Positions 48,996 through 58,623 of a stretch of 64,000 bases of DNA are shown here, in pieces. Numbering within the stretch: the stretch's first letter is position 1; each line of letters opens with the position of its first letter. The DNA lies in assembly GCF_000559025.1 (NCBI RefSeq), contig NZ_JAAN01000035.1:124001-188000 (forward strand), in the 5' to 3' direction. The position numbers were made by a program, and so were the translations under genes. The DNA is from Luteimonas huabeiensis HB2. Lineage in GTDB: Bacteria; Pseudomonadota; Gammaproteobacteria; Xanthomonadales; Xanthomonadaceae. The notes below the pieces were generated by a model that saw nothing but the letters and a program-made list of their open reading frames with translations, searched no databases and was not told the origin of the DNA.

Positions 48996-51269
48996 TTATC
49001 TGGGCGGATATGCCAGAGTAAAAGGCGCATCCACCAAGCTAAAATTAACATTATAGTATGGATCGAGCTCCAAGAGCTTGCCCCACCGCTCCTGCATGAA
49101 ACGCTCCTCGCGCTTGAAACGCTCGATTTTCTCAGGCGTATTTTCGTAGCCACGCGATGCCGATTCGTGGTGGTAAAGCTCTGCGAACGGCGTCCAGAGG
49201 TTGCGGTAACCGGCCTCACGCACCCGCAGGCAGAAGTCGACATCGTTGAAGGCCACGACCAGTTGTTCGTCGAGTCCGCCGACCTGCTCGAAGACCTCGC
49301 GACGCACCACGGCGCACGCCGCAGTCACCGCGCTGACGTTCTGAACGAGGCCAGCGCGGTGCTTGTCGCCGGGATAGCCGCGCGACATGCCGACGTAGGC
49401 ATGGCCCGCCACGCCGCCGATCCCGAGAAAAGTACCGGCGTGCTGGATGGTGTCGTTAGGGTAGTAGAGCATGCAGCCTACGACGCCGATCTCGGGCCTG
49501 AGCGCGTGCGAGACCATCTCTGACAACCACTCGGGATGTATTGCTTCGACGTCGTTGTTGAGCAACCCGATCAACTCACCCTTGGCTTCACGCGCGCCGC
49601 AGTTATTGAGTGCGGAGTAGTTGAAGGGACTGTCGTCGCGCAGGACACGGATGTTGCCCAATTTCTCCAGCGCTGCGAAATAAGCGAAAGTCGCCCGTTC
49701 GCGCGAACCATTGTCGATCACCAAAATCTCGAAGGCCGGGTAATCGGTCCGTTCCAGGATCGAGTCGATGCACTGCTTCAGCAGATCCGCCCGATCGCGC
49801 GTAGGAATGAGGATACTAACCAGTGGCGCGGGATCTGGAATCTCATACACAGTGCGATAGTAGCCGCTAAAGCCCGGAATCTCCTTCACCGTGGCACGCG
49901 TTCCGGTGCGGTCGAAATGGTCCTGGATCGCCCGTAGTGCAGCGAGATGCGCATAGTTCTTTTCACCCGGTGCGAGCGCGGTCGAGCCCTCGATCATGCG
50001 CCAGTGATAGAGCACCCGAGGCACGTGGCCGATCTCGTCGGCACGCAGCCGCTCGGCCGCCCGCAGCGCCAAGTCCCAGTCCTGTGCGCCATCGTAGCCC
50101 TGACGGAACCCACCGATCTCGGTCACCAGGTCGCGCGCATAGACGCCGAGGTGGCAGACGCAGTTCTGCGACAGGAACAGGTCCGGATTCCAGTCCGACT
50201 TGAAATATGGATCGGAGCGTCTGCCTGCTTCGTCGATCTTGTCCTCGTCGGTGAACAGCATCCGCCACGAGGGATTCTGCTGCAGCGCAAGCGCGCAGTG
50301 CTGCAGCGCGAGCGGATGGAGCGCGTCGTCGTGATCGAGCAGCGCGACGTAGTCTCCCGTAGCCAGCTCCAACGCGCTATTGGAGGCCGCCGCGATATGG
50401 CCGTTGGTCTCCCGCCGGACTGCGCGGATGCGACTGTCGGCCGCGACGTATTGCTCGATCGTGCGCCAGACCGTGGAATCCGGCGAAGCGTCGTCGGCGA
50501 TGCACAGCTCCCAGTGCGGATAGGCCTGCGCGATCACGCTATCGATGCAGGCGCGCAGCCAGCGCTCGTCGGTGTTGTAGGTGGGCACCACGATGGAGAA
50601 CTTGGGCGTGCGCTCCAGCGGCGGCATCGCCGCCAGAGCCTGCGCGATCCCCTCCGGGGAACAGTCGTCGTAAAAATCGACCCAAATCGCATAGTCGGAC
50701 AAGTCGCTGTCGGCGGTGTAGGTGGCGTACTTGTGGTACAGCCGCTCGGCCATCAGCCTCGGCCCGCCCCGCAGCAGATCGGCAAACGTCGCCGCGGAGA
50801 AGCGCAACTTGCCCAGCCCCTCGCGCGAGCCCAGCACCCGGCCGAACATGTAGCGCCCAGCCTCCACTCGGCTGAGCCGCCGCAGCGTGAACGCCTCGAT
50901 CTCGAATTCGCATGGGAGTACGCTGGGATCGAAGCGCAGACGGGTGACGTCTGAAGTCAATCGCACTAGTTGCGAGACCGAATGAGCACCCGGACGCGCG
51001 TCCGAGAGCGGGAGCACTTGCCGCTCCGCTTCGACCACATAGCCGCGCGCGTAGTCCGGATACAGCGAGGGCGCGTGGAGGCGGCCGCGCAACACCTTAA
51101 GCCGCAGTTGGGCTTCGTACCACCCGCCAGCTAGCGGGCCGTTCGCCAGTTCGACATCGAACGACGGGTCGTTGCCGGCGGCGCGCCAGCGCTGCGGCTG
51201 CGCGCCGGCGGGTCCGACGGGCTCGAGCTGGTTGAACGGTCGCAGGTTGAAGGACATGGGGTCGCTCAT
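48996..51269 (-). CDS. Large two-domain GT2 glycosyltransferase
   Basis: 757 aa. An N-terminal region of about 200 residues (beta-rich, GGWYEAQLRLKVLRGRL) precedes two GT-A domains. Domain 1: FSIVVPTYNTDERWLRACIDS (224-244), ADDASPD, and the metal motif LLDHDDALHP (312-315 DHDD). Domain 2: [56 protein letters not shown] and [10 protein letters not shown]; the second domain resembles rhamnosyltransferases. Both domains look complete, so the protein may add two different linkages to the O-polysaccharide backbone. Start overlaps the stop of its paralogue upstream (ATGA). Confidence 0.86.
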   Translation of the reverse strand: MSDPMSFNLRPFNQLEPVGPAGAQPQRWRAAGNDPSFDVELANGPLAGGWYEAQLRLKVLRGRLHAPSLYPDYARGYVVEAERQVLPLSDARPGAHSVSQLVRLTSDVTRLRFDPSVLPCEFEIEAFTLRRLSRVEAGRYMFGRVLGSREGLGKLRFSAATFADLLRGGPRLMAERLYHKYATYTADSDLSDYAIWVDFYDDCSPEGIAQALAAMPPLERTPKFSIVVPTYNTDERWLRACIDSVIAQAYPHWELCIADDASPDSTVWRTIEQYVAADSRIRAVRRETNGHIAAASNSALELATGDYVALLDHDDALHPLALQHCALALQQNPSWRMLFTDEDKIDEAGRRSDPYFKSDWNPDLFLSQNCVCHLGVYARDLVTEIGGFRQGYDGAQDWDLALRAAERLRADEIGHVPRVLYHWRMIEGSTALAPGEKNYAHLAALRAIQDHFDRTGTRATVKEIPGFSGYYRTVYEIPDPAPLVSILIPTRDRADLLKQCIDSILERTDYPAFEILVIDNGSRERATFAYFAALEKLGNIRVLRDDSPFNYSALNNCGAREAKGELIGLLNNDVEAIHPEWLSEMVSHALRPEIGVVGCMLYYPNDTIQHAGTFLGIGGVAGHAYVGMSRGYPGDKHRAGLVQNVSAVTAACAVVRREVFEQVGGLDEQLVVAFNDVDFCLRVREAGYRNLWTPFAELYHHESASRGYENTPEKIERFKREERFMQERWGKLLELDPYYNVNFSLVDAPFTLAYPPR

Positions 51270-53551
51270 GATTCGTCCTTGGAGCTCGGCATCGGGAGCG
51301 CCGCGGTTCTGGGCGTGAAATCCGCTTCCCGTAGCGGATCGACGGTGAACGCCCGGCCGCTCAGCGAGAGGTTCGGGCTGTATGCAGGATCCCGCTCCAG
51401 CGCTTCGCCCCAACGCTGCTGCATCGTCTCGACTTCGGAGGCGAAGCGGGCCTGTTTCACCGGGTCGTCCTCGTAGCCCCGGCTCGCCGATTCGTGGTGC
51501 AGCAGCTCTGCATACGGCGTCCAGAGGTTGCGATAGCCCGCACGTACGATGCGCAGGCAAAAGTCCACGTCGTTGAACGCCACGGCCAGCGACTCGTCGA
51601 GCCCACCGACCTCGTCGAAGACGCTGCGGCTCACCGCCAGGCAGGCGGCGGTGACCGCGGACATCGATTGCACCGCCAGCGCCCGCCCGAACTGGCCCGG
51701 ATGCCCACGGCCACGGCGCGCATACGGATGCGCGGCGACGCCCTTCACGCCCAGGATCACCCCGGCGTGCTGCAGCGTCCGATCCGGATACAGCAGCTTG
51801 GCGCCCACCGCACCGACGCCGGGCCTGCAGGCCTGTGAAGCCAATTCGCGCAGCCAGCCGCCGTCGATGACCTCGATGTCGTTGTTGAGCAGCACGACGA
51901 TGTCGCTCTCGCAGTGCGACACTGCAAAGTTGTTGATCGCCGAATAGTTGAACGGCGCGTCGTAGGCCAGCACCCGCACGCGCGCATCTTGCTGCGCGCG
52001 CTCGAAGTAGGCGTGGGTCGCAGGCTCCACCGAGCCGTTGTCGACGATGGTGACCCGGTAGTCGGCGCCATCGGTGAGCGCCAGGATGCTGTCGACGCAG
52101 ACCGCCAACAGGTCCACGCGGTCGCGGGTGGGGATGACGATGTCGCAGCGAACGCCATCTGGCAGCGGATAGCGCACACGCGTGGACCGCCCCGCGCCCT
52201 GCGCGACGGCCTCGGCTTCCGGCGCCGTCCGCGCGAGATGCATCGTCAGCGCGCGGTCCATGTCGCCGGTGGCGGCGAACGCATCCAGCGGCGCCGCCGG
52301 TTCGCCCGGCGGACCGAGATGGTGGCGGGCGACCACTGGCAGGTGCAGGACGCCGCCCGGACCCGCCTCGGCACCAGCCGCCAGGATGGCGGCGTAGCGC
52401 CAGGCGCGCGACGGTCGCGCGGCATCGAGCCAGCACACCAGCCATGCGCGCGACAGGAACGAGGACGGCCCTACGTAGTCGTGCTGCGCTTGCAGGTCGG
52501 GGTCCCAGGCGGGCTTGAAGTAGGGCCGGCGGCGGGTACCATCGGTGGCCAGAAAGTCCTCGTCGGTATAGAGCAACCTCGCGTCCGGGCAGGACTCGAG
52601 TGCCCGTGCCACGCTGGCCAGCGCGTGCGGGGGCATCCGCTGCCTGCCGTCGATCCAGGTCAGGTAGCGGCCGCTCGCCTGCCTCGCGCCCGGACAGGCG
52701 GCGCTCTCGTCGTCGAGCTCACGCACGACGGGCGCGCCGGCGACGTCGGGCCGGGCCATGCCCCGGGGCACCAGAATCTCGAAATGCGGATAGGACTGCC
52801 CGAGCAGCGCATCGAGGCAGGCCTCCTGGCCCGCCCGGCTACCGGACGGCAGCAGCACGACGGTGAATGTCGGCGCGCCGGCGCTCGCAGGCGGAGGCGC
52901 GCTCTGCGTGAGCGCGGGCTGCTCCTGCGCCCGGATCCAGTCCAGATAGGCCGCGTCGTCCTGCGCCTCACCGTCGCCGCGGTACTCGGCCCAGGCCAGT
53001 TCCAGCGCCGCGGCCGGTCCGTCCTCCCGCCGCGAGGCGCGCAGGCCTTCGCACAGGCGCGCGGCGTGGTAGGGGTCCGGCGCGCCGCCGCGCACCAGCG
53101 CGCGCGCCATCAGCCAGGTCGCCTCCGCCTCGCCGAGCCGGTCCCAGCGCAGGCCACCGAACACGAAGCGGCAGGCCGTCGTGGTGGGGTCGAAGCGCAG
53201 GCGACAGGCCTCGCCGTCGAAGCGCACGATCGCGTCGAGACGGCCGGTCCTCGGGTCGTAGCGCAGCGGCATGCGCTGATCCTCGCCAAAACCCCGGCCG
53301 AGGTCCACGTAGAGGCAGGGGTCAACCACATAGTCTCGCACGGCGCGCAGCGTCGCGCGCAGCCGGTACCAGCCGGCCGGCAGCGGCGGTCGCAAGCCGT
53401 ACAGGAACTGCGGGTCTTCACCCAGGCTGTCCCATTCGTCCGCATCGCGACGCTCGAGCTGGACGAAGCCGTCGGGCCAGCGCGCGCCTGACACCATCGA
53501 TGCGCCTGGTTCGGAATCGGAGCCGGCCAGCGTCACCGCGGTTTCCACCAT
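51266..53551 (-). CDS. Large GT2 glycosyltransferase with degenerate first GT-A domain
   Basis: 761 aa, a tandem paralogue of the next gene. Same plan: N-terminal beta region with [16 protein letters not shown], then two GT-A domains. In the first (about 227-370) the nucleotide-binding Asp pair is replaced by [10 protein letters not shown] and the DHDD metal motif by IDGRQR (301-305), while LLYTDEDF and [12 protein letters not shown] remain, so this domain is probably catalytically dead. The second (about 469-740) is intact: [48 protein letters not shown]. Overlaps the methyltransferase stop by 19 bases. Confidence 0.86.
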   Translation of the reverse strand: MVETAVTLAGSDSEPGASMVSGARWPDGFVQLERRDADEWDSLGEDPQFLYGLRPPLPAGWYRLRATLRAVRDYVVDPCLYVDLGRGFGEDQRMPLRYDPRTGRLDAIVRFDGEACRLRFDPTTTACRFVFGGLRWDRLGEAEATWLMARALVRGGAPDPYHAARLCEGLRASRREDGPAAALELAWAEYRGDGEAQDDAAYLDWIRAQEQPALTQSAPPPASAGAPTFTVVLLPSGSRAGQEACLDALLGQSYPHFEILVPRGMARPDVAGAPVVRELDDESAACPGARQASGRYLTWIDGRQRMPPHALASVARALESCPDARLLYTDEDFLATDGTRRRPYFKPAWDPDLQAQHDYVGPSSFLSRAWLVCWLDAARPSRAWRYAAILAAGAEAGPGGVLHLPVVARHHLGPPGEPAAPLDAFAATGDMDRALTMHLARTAPEAEAVAQGAGRSTRVRYPLPDGVRCDIVIPTRDRVDLLAVCVDSILALTDGADYRVTIVDNGSVEPATHAYFERAQQDARVRVLAYDAPFNYSAINNFAVSHCESDIVVLLNNDIEVIDGGWLRELASQACRPGVGAVGAKLLYPDRTLQHAGVILGVKGVAAHPYARRGRGHPGQFGRALAVQSMSAVTAACLAVSRSVFDEVGGLDESLAVAFNDVDFCLRIVRAGYRNLWTPYAELLHHESASRGYEDDPVKQARFASEVETMQQRWGEALERDPAYSPNLSLSGRAFTVDPLREADFTPRTAALPMPSSKDES

Positions 53552-55179
53552 CGCCGCTCCTGCAGCGCCTGGAGATGCGTCAAGGCATCCTGTGCCGCCT
53601 GGAGACGCGCCAGGGCATCCTGCGCCGCCTGCTGCAACACCTCGAGCCGCGCGGTGGTCTCGGCCGCCAGGGCCTCGTCGCGCTCGACGCGGTTCAGGGC
53701 ATGCTGGGCGGCCCCGTTGGCCGCATGCTGCAACGACGCGAGGGCGTCGCGCAGCGCAGACGTGTCCGATCCGATGCCCTGTACGGAGCCCGCGATGTCC
53801 GACAGACGTTCATGAAAGGCGTCCATCGCGATCAGCGACTCGTCCTGTCCGGTGCGCAGCGCGACCAGGGTCGCCGAATCGTCCCGGGCCGCTGCAGCCA
53901 TCTCCCGCAGTTCGTGAAGCGCGGTGCCGAGCATGTTCTCGATGTGCTGGAGGTGCTGCCGCCGCTGCAAGCCCTTCGACAGGGAGTCGCGAACCACCTT
54001 GAGTACGCTCGCGCCTGCGGGGTCGGTCACGATGGCCTCGTAGTCGAGCGTCACTTCCAGCGCTGCGGGAGGACGCGGCAGGTCCGCGAGCGCATCCGCC
54101 AGATCGAGCTCGACGAACGGGTCTGCGTCCAGCGCGCCCCAGCGCACCCAGTTGGGCGCAGCCGGCGGCAACCCGACACCACCCACCGACAGCACGCGGC
54201 GCTCCAGCCCTTCGATCTCGCGCAGCACTGCGCCGTCCTCGGCCAGCAGCGCGCAGCGCGCGATGCCGAAGATACCGGGACGCTCGGCGGGGTCGATGCG
54301 GATTCGCGAAAACGCACCGGCCTGTTCCAACGACAGGCGCAAGACCGCCGGGCCGGCCGCGAGGTCGCGGCTGGCGCAGCTCTGCCGCGTCTCCGCATAG
54401 TCGCTGCCGGTCTGGCCGAAGTAGACGCGCACGTCCTCGAACGCCTCCACGCCCGAGCCCGCGTCGCCGACGGCGCCGGGTTGCGGCGCCATCGCAGCCA
54501 GGAACGCACCCAACTGCGGGTCGGCCTCCAGCGCGTCAGCGAACGCCACCAAGGGCGCCGGTTGCTGCTCGCCCACGAAGACCACGCCCAGCCCGTTGCT
54601 GTGGCGGAACTCGAAGGTGCGGTAACGCGCCGACAGTTCCTGCAGGAACCGCCCGACGCCGAAGTCGCGCTCGGCCACCGCGCTGTCGTGGAGCAACACC
54701 ACCCCGCGCGTGCTCAGCTTCGGGAGCCAGGTCTCGAAGTCGTGCTTGACCGCTTCGTAGGTGTGCAGCCCGTCGATGTGCAGCAAGTCGATCGAGCCGT
54801 CGGCGAAATCGCCCACCGCCTCGTCGAAAAACTTACGGCTCAGGGTGGAGAAGCGGCCGTAGCGCGGATCGTGATAGGCGCTGAGCGTCGCGTACACGCC
54901 TTCGCCGTAGCGCTGCGCATGATCGTCGCCCTGCCAGGAATCCACCGCCACGCAGCGCGTGGCCAGACCGAGGTGATCCACCGCCTGGCAGAACGCCAGG
55001 TAGGAGTTGCCCGTGTGGGTACCCAGCTCCACCAGGACGTCGGGCCGCACGAGATCGACCACCAGGTAGGCGAAGGGAATGTGTCCCACCCAGGAGTACG
55101 GCTGCGCGACCCGGGGCTTCTGCAGCACCACCGGATGCGCTTCCAGCCGGAAGCGTCCGCTCGTGGACTCCCCGCTCAT
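53533..55179 (-). CDS. SAM-dependent methyltransferase with C-terminal coiled coil (possible O-chain terminator)
   Basis: 548 aa. Residues about 40-215 form a class I methyltransferase: [15 protein letters not shown] (motif I, 50-63), [13 protein letters not shown] (D80), [33 protein letters not shown]. Residues about 240-400 look like a beta domain. From about 410 to 545 a long heptad-rich helix follows ([19 protein letters not shown]..., [29 protein letters not shown]), ending RRWWKPR. The plan recalls WbdD-type chain terminators, whose coiled coil acts as a length ruler, but no kinase domain is present. Start overlaps the wzt stop (ATGA), so it is made with the exporter. Confidence 0.8.
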   Translation of the reverse strand: MSGESTSGRFRLEAHPVVLQKPRVAQPYSWVGHIPFAYLVVDLVRPDVLVELGTHTGNSYLAFCQAVDHLGLATRCVAVDSWQGDDHAQRYGEGVYATLSAYHDPRYGRFSTLSRKFFDEAVGDFADGSIDLLHIDGLHTYEAVKHDFETWLPKLSTRGVVLLHDSAVAERDFGVGRFLQELSARYRTFEFRHSNGLGVVFVGEQQPAPLVAFADALEADPQLGAFLAAMAPQPGAVGDAGSGVEAFEDVRVYFGQTGSDYAETRQSCASRDLAAGPAVLRLSLEQAGAFSRIRIDPAERPGIFGIARCALLAEDGAVLREIEGLERRVLSVGGVGLPPAAPNWVRWGALDADPFVELDLADALADLPRPPAALEVTLDYEAIVTDPAGASVLKVVRDSLSKGLQRRQHLQHIENMLGTALHELREMAAAARDDSATLVALRTGQDESLIAMDAFHERLSDIAGSVQGIGSDTSALRDALASLQHAANGAAQHALNRVERDEALAAETTARLEVLQQAAQDALARLQAAQDALTHLQALQERRWWKPR

Positions 55180-56534
55180 GGGACCTTCTCCAGTGCGATG
55201 CGCGCCATCGGCAGACCGAGGATGCCAATCGACCAGGACTGGCAGTTGGATTTCAGCGCGAGGGCTTCGTGCACCCAGTGCTGGACCGCGTGGTCGTCCC
55301 TGCCGCCGTCGGCCACGCCGATGGTGATGAAGTAGTCGCCGGCCTTCAGACGCGGCATCTCGAACTCGAAGACCGCGCGCAAGCGCTCGCCGGCGCCGGC
55401 ATCGACGCGATTGCCCAGCGTGGTGAGGTAGGTATTGTCGCCGAACAGCAGCTGGCCCAGCCGGTCCTTGAGATAGAAACCGACGATGGGCCGGGTCACC
55501 GGCGCATCGGCGATCACCTCAACCTCCAACCGTACCGATTCGCCGCCCACGCACCAGGCGAGTTCGCGGCCGCCCCCGTCGCGCAACGTCACGTCGCCGA
55601 TGCGCGCGCGCATTTCGCCAAAACCGGGGGTGCCCGGGTCGAACGGCACCACCTCGATGTCGTTGCGCAAGTTGGTCCGGTTGATCCAGTCGCGGCGCAT
55701 GTCGTAGCGCTCGCGCTCGGCCGACTCGCCGGTGCCGCCGGCGGTGCGCACCCCCGCTTCGCCCTGGCGCGCGGCGATCACCGATTCCAGGTACATCTGC
55801 ACCACGTCGCGCGAAGGGCCATAGCCCCGCGGGGTGCCGCCGTCCAGCCACATCGCACGGTCGCACAGGCCGCTCACCGAGGCGTCGTCATGACTGACAA
55901 ACAGCAGCGTGCCGCGCTCCTTGAACTCCCGCAGGAAGCGCATGCACTTCTGGGTAAAAAACGCGTCGCCCACCGCCAGCGCTTCGTCGATGATCAGCAC
56001 GTCGGCGTCGACGTGGGCCATCACCGAGAACGCCAGCCGCATCACCATGCCGCTGGAATAGTTTCGGATCGGCTGATCGATGAACTCGCCGATATCGGCG
56101 AAGGCCAGGATCGCCTCCATCCGCGCCTGGATCTCTGCGGCCGAAAGACCCAGGATCGAAGCGTTGAGGTGGACGTTCTCTCGCCCGGTGAAATCGGGGT
56201 TGAAGCCGCTGCCCAGCTCCAGCAGCGCGGCGATGCGGCCGCGGACCTGGATCGAGCCCTCGGTCGGCGACAGGGTACCGGCGATCAACTGCAGCAACGT
56301 GGACTTGCCCGAACCGTTGCGCCCGATGATGCCCAGCGTCTCGCCACGGCGCACCTGCAGGTCCACCCCGCGCAGCGCCCAGAATTCGCGGTAGTAGCGC
56401 CGGCTGTCGCCGAACAGGCCCTGCAACAGGCGATGCGAGGGCCGGTCGTAGACGTGGTAGCACTTGCCCAGGCCACGGGCATCGATGATCAGATCTTCGC
56501 CGGCGGCCGCGGCGACGAGGCCGTTAGAGGACAT
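55176..56534 (-). CDS. wzt: Polysaccharide ABC exporter ATPase with C-terminal carbohydrate-recognition domain
   Basis: 452 aa. ABC ATPase: Walker [10 protein letters not shown] (71-79), signature [10 protein letters not shown] (158-167), Walker [15 protein letters not shown] (177-190), H-loop LFVSHDD. From about residue 285 a 165-residue extension contains [26 protein letters not shown] and [28 protein letters not shown], matching Wzt C-terminal domains that bind the modified end of the finished O-chain. The ATG at 56534 overlaps the wzm end by 11 bases; upstream open frame is not coding. Confidence 0.93.
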   Translation of the reverse strand: MSSNGLVAAAAGEDLIIDARGLGKCYHVYDRPSHRLLQGLFGDSRRYYREFWALRGVDLQVRRGETLGIIGRNGSGKSTLLQLIAGTLSPTEGSIQVRGRIAALLELGSGFNPDFTGRENVHLNASILGLSAAEIQARMEAILAFADIGEFIDQPIRNYSSGMVMRLAFSVMAHVDADVLIIDEALAVGDAFFTQKCMRFLREFKERGTLLFVSHDDASVSGLCDRAMWLDGGTPRGYGPSRDVVQMYLESVIAARQGEAGVRTAGGTGESAERERYDMRRDWINRTNLRNDIEVVPFDPGTPGFGEMRARIGDVTLRDGGGRELAWCVGGESVRLEVEVIADAPVTRPIVGFYLKDRLGQLLFGDNTYLTTLGNRVDAGAGERLRAVFEFEMPRLKAGDYFITIGVADGGRDDHAVQHWVHEALALKSNCQSWSIGILGLPMARIALEKVP

Positions 56535-57357
56535 CGGCAAACCCCCGACGCGTCTTCTGGAACACCGCGAAGCCACAGTAAGCGAACAGCAGCGCCCCCA
56601 ATGCGTAGGCACCGAGCCCCGCCCAGTCTGGCGCCCGCCCCCAGAACGCCACTTCCCGCGTCTGGTCGATGATGAAGGTCAGCGGATTCAGGCGGAAGAT
56701 CACCTGGTAGCGCGCCGGCAGCGTGTCCACCGGCACGATCGCCGAGGACAGGAACAGCATCGCGGTGGCCAGCACGCCGGTGATCTGACCGATGTCGCGC
56801 AGGAACACGCTCAACGAGGAGACGAGCCAGATCACGCCCAACGCCACCAAGCCAAGGGGCAGGATCACCAGCGGCCACAACAGCACCGTCGCATGGATCT
56901 CGCCGCGCAACAGGAGGTTCAACAGCAGGAACACCAGCAAGTTGGTCAGCGTGTGGAACAGCGCCGAGAGCACGACTGTCCACGGCAGCACGTCGAGCGG
57001 GAAGACGATCTTCTTGACCAGATTGGCATTGCCCACGATCAGCGACGGCGCGCGGGTCAAGCACTCGGCGAAGAAGCCGTGCACGATCAGGCCCATGAAC
57101 AGCAGCATCGCGAAGTCGGCGGTGTTGCCGCTGGTGCCGGGCCAGCGCGCGCGCAAAATGTAGCCGAACGCGATGGTGTAGACCACCAGCATGAAGAACG
57201 GGCTGATCAGCGACCACAGCAGCCCGAAGCTGGCGCCGCGGTAGCGGCCGAGCACGTCGCGCCGGGCCAGTTCGATGGTGAGCGAACGATGCTTCAGCCA
57301 GGCGTTGAACGGCCCCGTCAGCGTGAGGACCGGAGGATGGATCGAACTCGAATGCAC
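56524..57357 (-). CDS. wzm: Polysaccharide ABC exporter permease
   Basis: 277 aa from the GTG at 57357; six membrane segments. ABC-2 type: HRSLTIELARRDVLGRYRGASFGLLWSLISPFFML, KKIVFPLDVLPW, DIGQITGVLATAMLFLSSAIVPVDTLP, YQVIFRLNPLTFIIDQTREVAFWG. With Wzt it exports a lipid-linked polysaccharide. The GTG lies one base after the metB stop; an ATG at 57405 would overlap metB by 47 bases. Hence the exporter genes probably share a transcript with metB. Confidence 0.92.
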   Translation of the reverse strand: MHSSSIHPPVLTLTGPFNAWLKHRSLTIELARRDVLGRYRGASFGLLWSLISPFFMLVVYTIAFGYILRARWPGTSGNTADFAMLLFMGLIVHGFFAECLTRAPSLIVGNANLVKKIVFPLDVLPWTVVLSALFHTLTNLLVFLLLNLLLRGEIHATVLLWPLVILPLGLVALGVIWLVSSLSVFLRDIGQITGVLATAMLFLSSAIVPVDTLPARYQVIFRLNPLTFIIDQTREVAFWGRAPDWAGLGAYALGALLFAYCGFAVFQKTRRGFADVL

Positions 57358-57358
57358 G

Positions 57359-58546
57359 TCAGCCCCCCAGCGCCCGGTCGAGATCGTCGATAAGGTCGTT
57401 CGCATCCTCGATCCCCACGCTCAGCCGCACCAGCTCGTCGGCGATGCCCAGGCGGGCGCGCCGCGCCTCCGGCACCGAGGCGTGGGTCATCACCGCGGGA
57501 TGGTTGACCAGGCTCTCCACGCCGCCGAGCGATTCGGCGAGCGTGAACAGCTCGGTGCGCTCGCAGAAGCGCTTCGCGGCCTCGAAGCCGCCCTTCAGCC
57601 GCACCGAGACGATGCCGCCGAAGCCCGACATCTGCCGCTTGGCCAGCGCGTGCTGCGGGTGCGAGGGCAGTCCCGGGTAGATCACCTGCGCCACCGCGTC
57701 GTGCGCGGCCAGGAACTCGGCGATGGCCTGGGCGTTCTCGCAGTGCGCGCGCATGCGCAACGGCAGGGTCTTCAGCCCGCGCAGGGCCAGGAAACTGTCG
57801 AACGGGCCCTGCACGGCGCCGGCGGAGTTCTGCAGGAAGGCCAGTTGCTCGGCGAGCTCGGCGTCGTCGCCGACCACGATCATCCCGCCCACCATGTCGG
57901 AATGGCCGTTGAGGTACTTGGTCGCCGAATGCAGCACCAGGTCGGCGCCCAGCGCCAGCGGCCGCTGCAGGATCGGCGAGGCGAACGTGTTGTCGACCAC
58001 CACCCGCAGTCCGCGCCGGTGGGCGACCGCGGCGATGGCCTCGATGTCGACCAGCTTCAGCATCGGGTTGGTCGGCGTCTCGATCCAGACCAGGCGGGTC
58101 TCCGGGCGGATCGCCGCTTCGAAGGCGGCGGCGTCGCTCAGGTCCGTCCAGCTCACCTCGAGCCCGGCGCTGCGCCGACGCACCCGCTCGAACAGGCGGT
58201 AGGTGCCGCCGTAGACGTCGTCCATCGCCACCACGTGGCTGCCGGCGTCCAGCAGTTCCAGTAGGGTCGCGGTGGCCGCCATCCCGGAGGCGAACGCGAA
58301 GCCGCGGCTGCCGCCCTCCAGCGCCGCGGCGCAACGCTCGTAGGCGAAGCGGGTCGGGTTGTGGGTGCGCGAGTACTCGAAGCCCTGGTGCTCGCCGGGG
58401 CTCGTCTGGGCGTAGGTCGAGGTGGCGTAGATCGGCGGCATGACGGCCCCGGTGGAGGGGTCGGGCCGCTGGCCGCCGTGGATCGCCAGCGTGGCCGGCG
58501 AGAGCTCGCTCGCGCGCTCCTGGCGCCGTGGCTCTTGGTCAGACAT
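57359..58546 (-). CDS. metB: Cystathionine gamma-synthase/lyase family enzyme
   Basis: 395 aa PLP enzyme. YEYSRT-type block (GFEYSRTHNPTRFAYE), ASGMAATATLL, DDVYGGTYRLFE, VWIETPTNPMLKL, the PLP Lys K210 in HSATKYLNGHSDMVGG, and the late SLGGVESLVNHPAVMTHAS. With cystathionine beta-synthase upstream it serves transsulfuration; family members can be synthase or lyase and sequence alone does not settle it. It is the classic right border of the Xanthomonas LPS locus. 77 bases after the cbs gene on the same strand. Confidence 0.94.
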   Translation of the reverse strand: MSDQEPRRQERASELSPATLAIHGGQRPDPSTGAVMPPIYATSTYAQTSPGEHQGFEYSRTHNPTRFAYERCAAALEGGSRGFAFASGMAATATLLELLDAGSHVVAMDDVYGGTYRLFERVRRRSAGLEVSWTDLSDAAAFEAAIRPETRLVWIETPTNPMLKLVDIEAIAAVAHRRGLRVVVDNTFASPILQRPLALGADLVLHSATKYLNGHSDMVGGMIVVGDDAELAEQLAFLQNSAGAVQGPFDSFLALRGLKTLPLRMRAHCENAQAIAEFLAAHDAVAQVIYPGLPSHPQHALAKRQMSGFGGIVSVRLKGGFEAAKRFCERTELFTLAESLGGVESLVNHPAVMTHASVPEARRARLGIADELVRLSVGIEDANDLIDDLDRALGG

Positions 58547-58623
58547 TTCGGATGGGGGACTCCGGTGAAGTGGCGGGATTCTAGCAGCGCGGGCCGGATC
58601 CTCCGTTCAGCATGCGGACGGCC

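Noticed and set aside
48739-49021. Short open frames as a relic transposase
   Set aside because: No transposase motifs, inverted repeats or target duplications were seen.
53533-55179. True WbdD orthologue
   Set aside because: The kinase domain that follows the methyltransferase in WbdD is absent; only the architecture is comparable.
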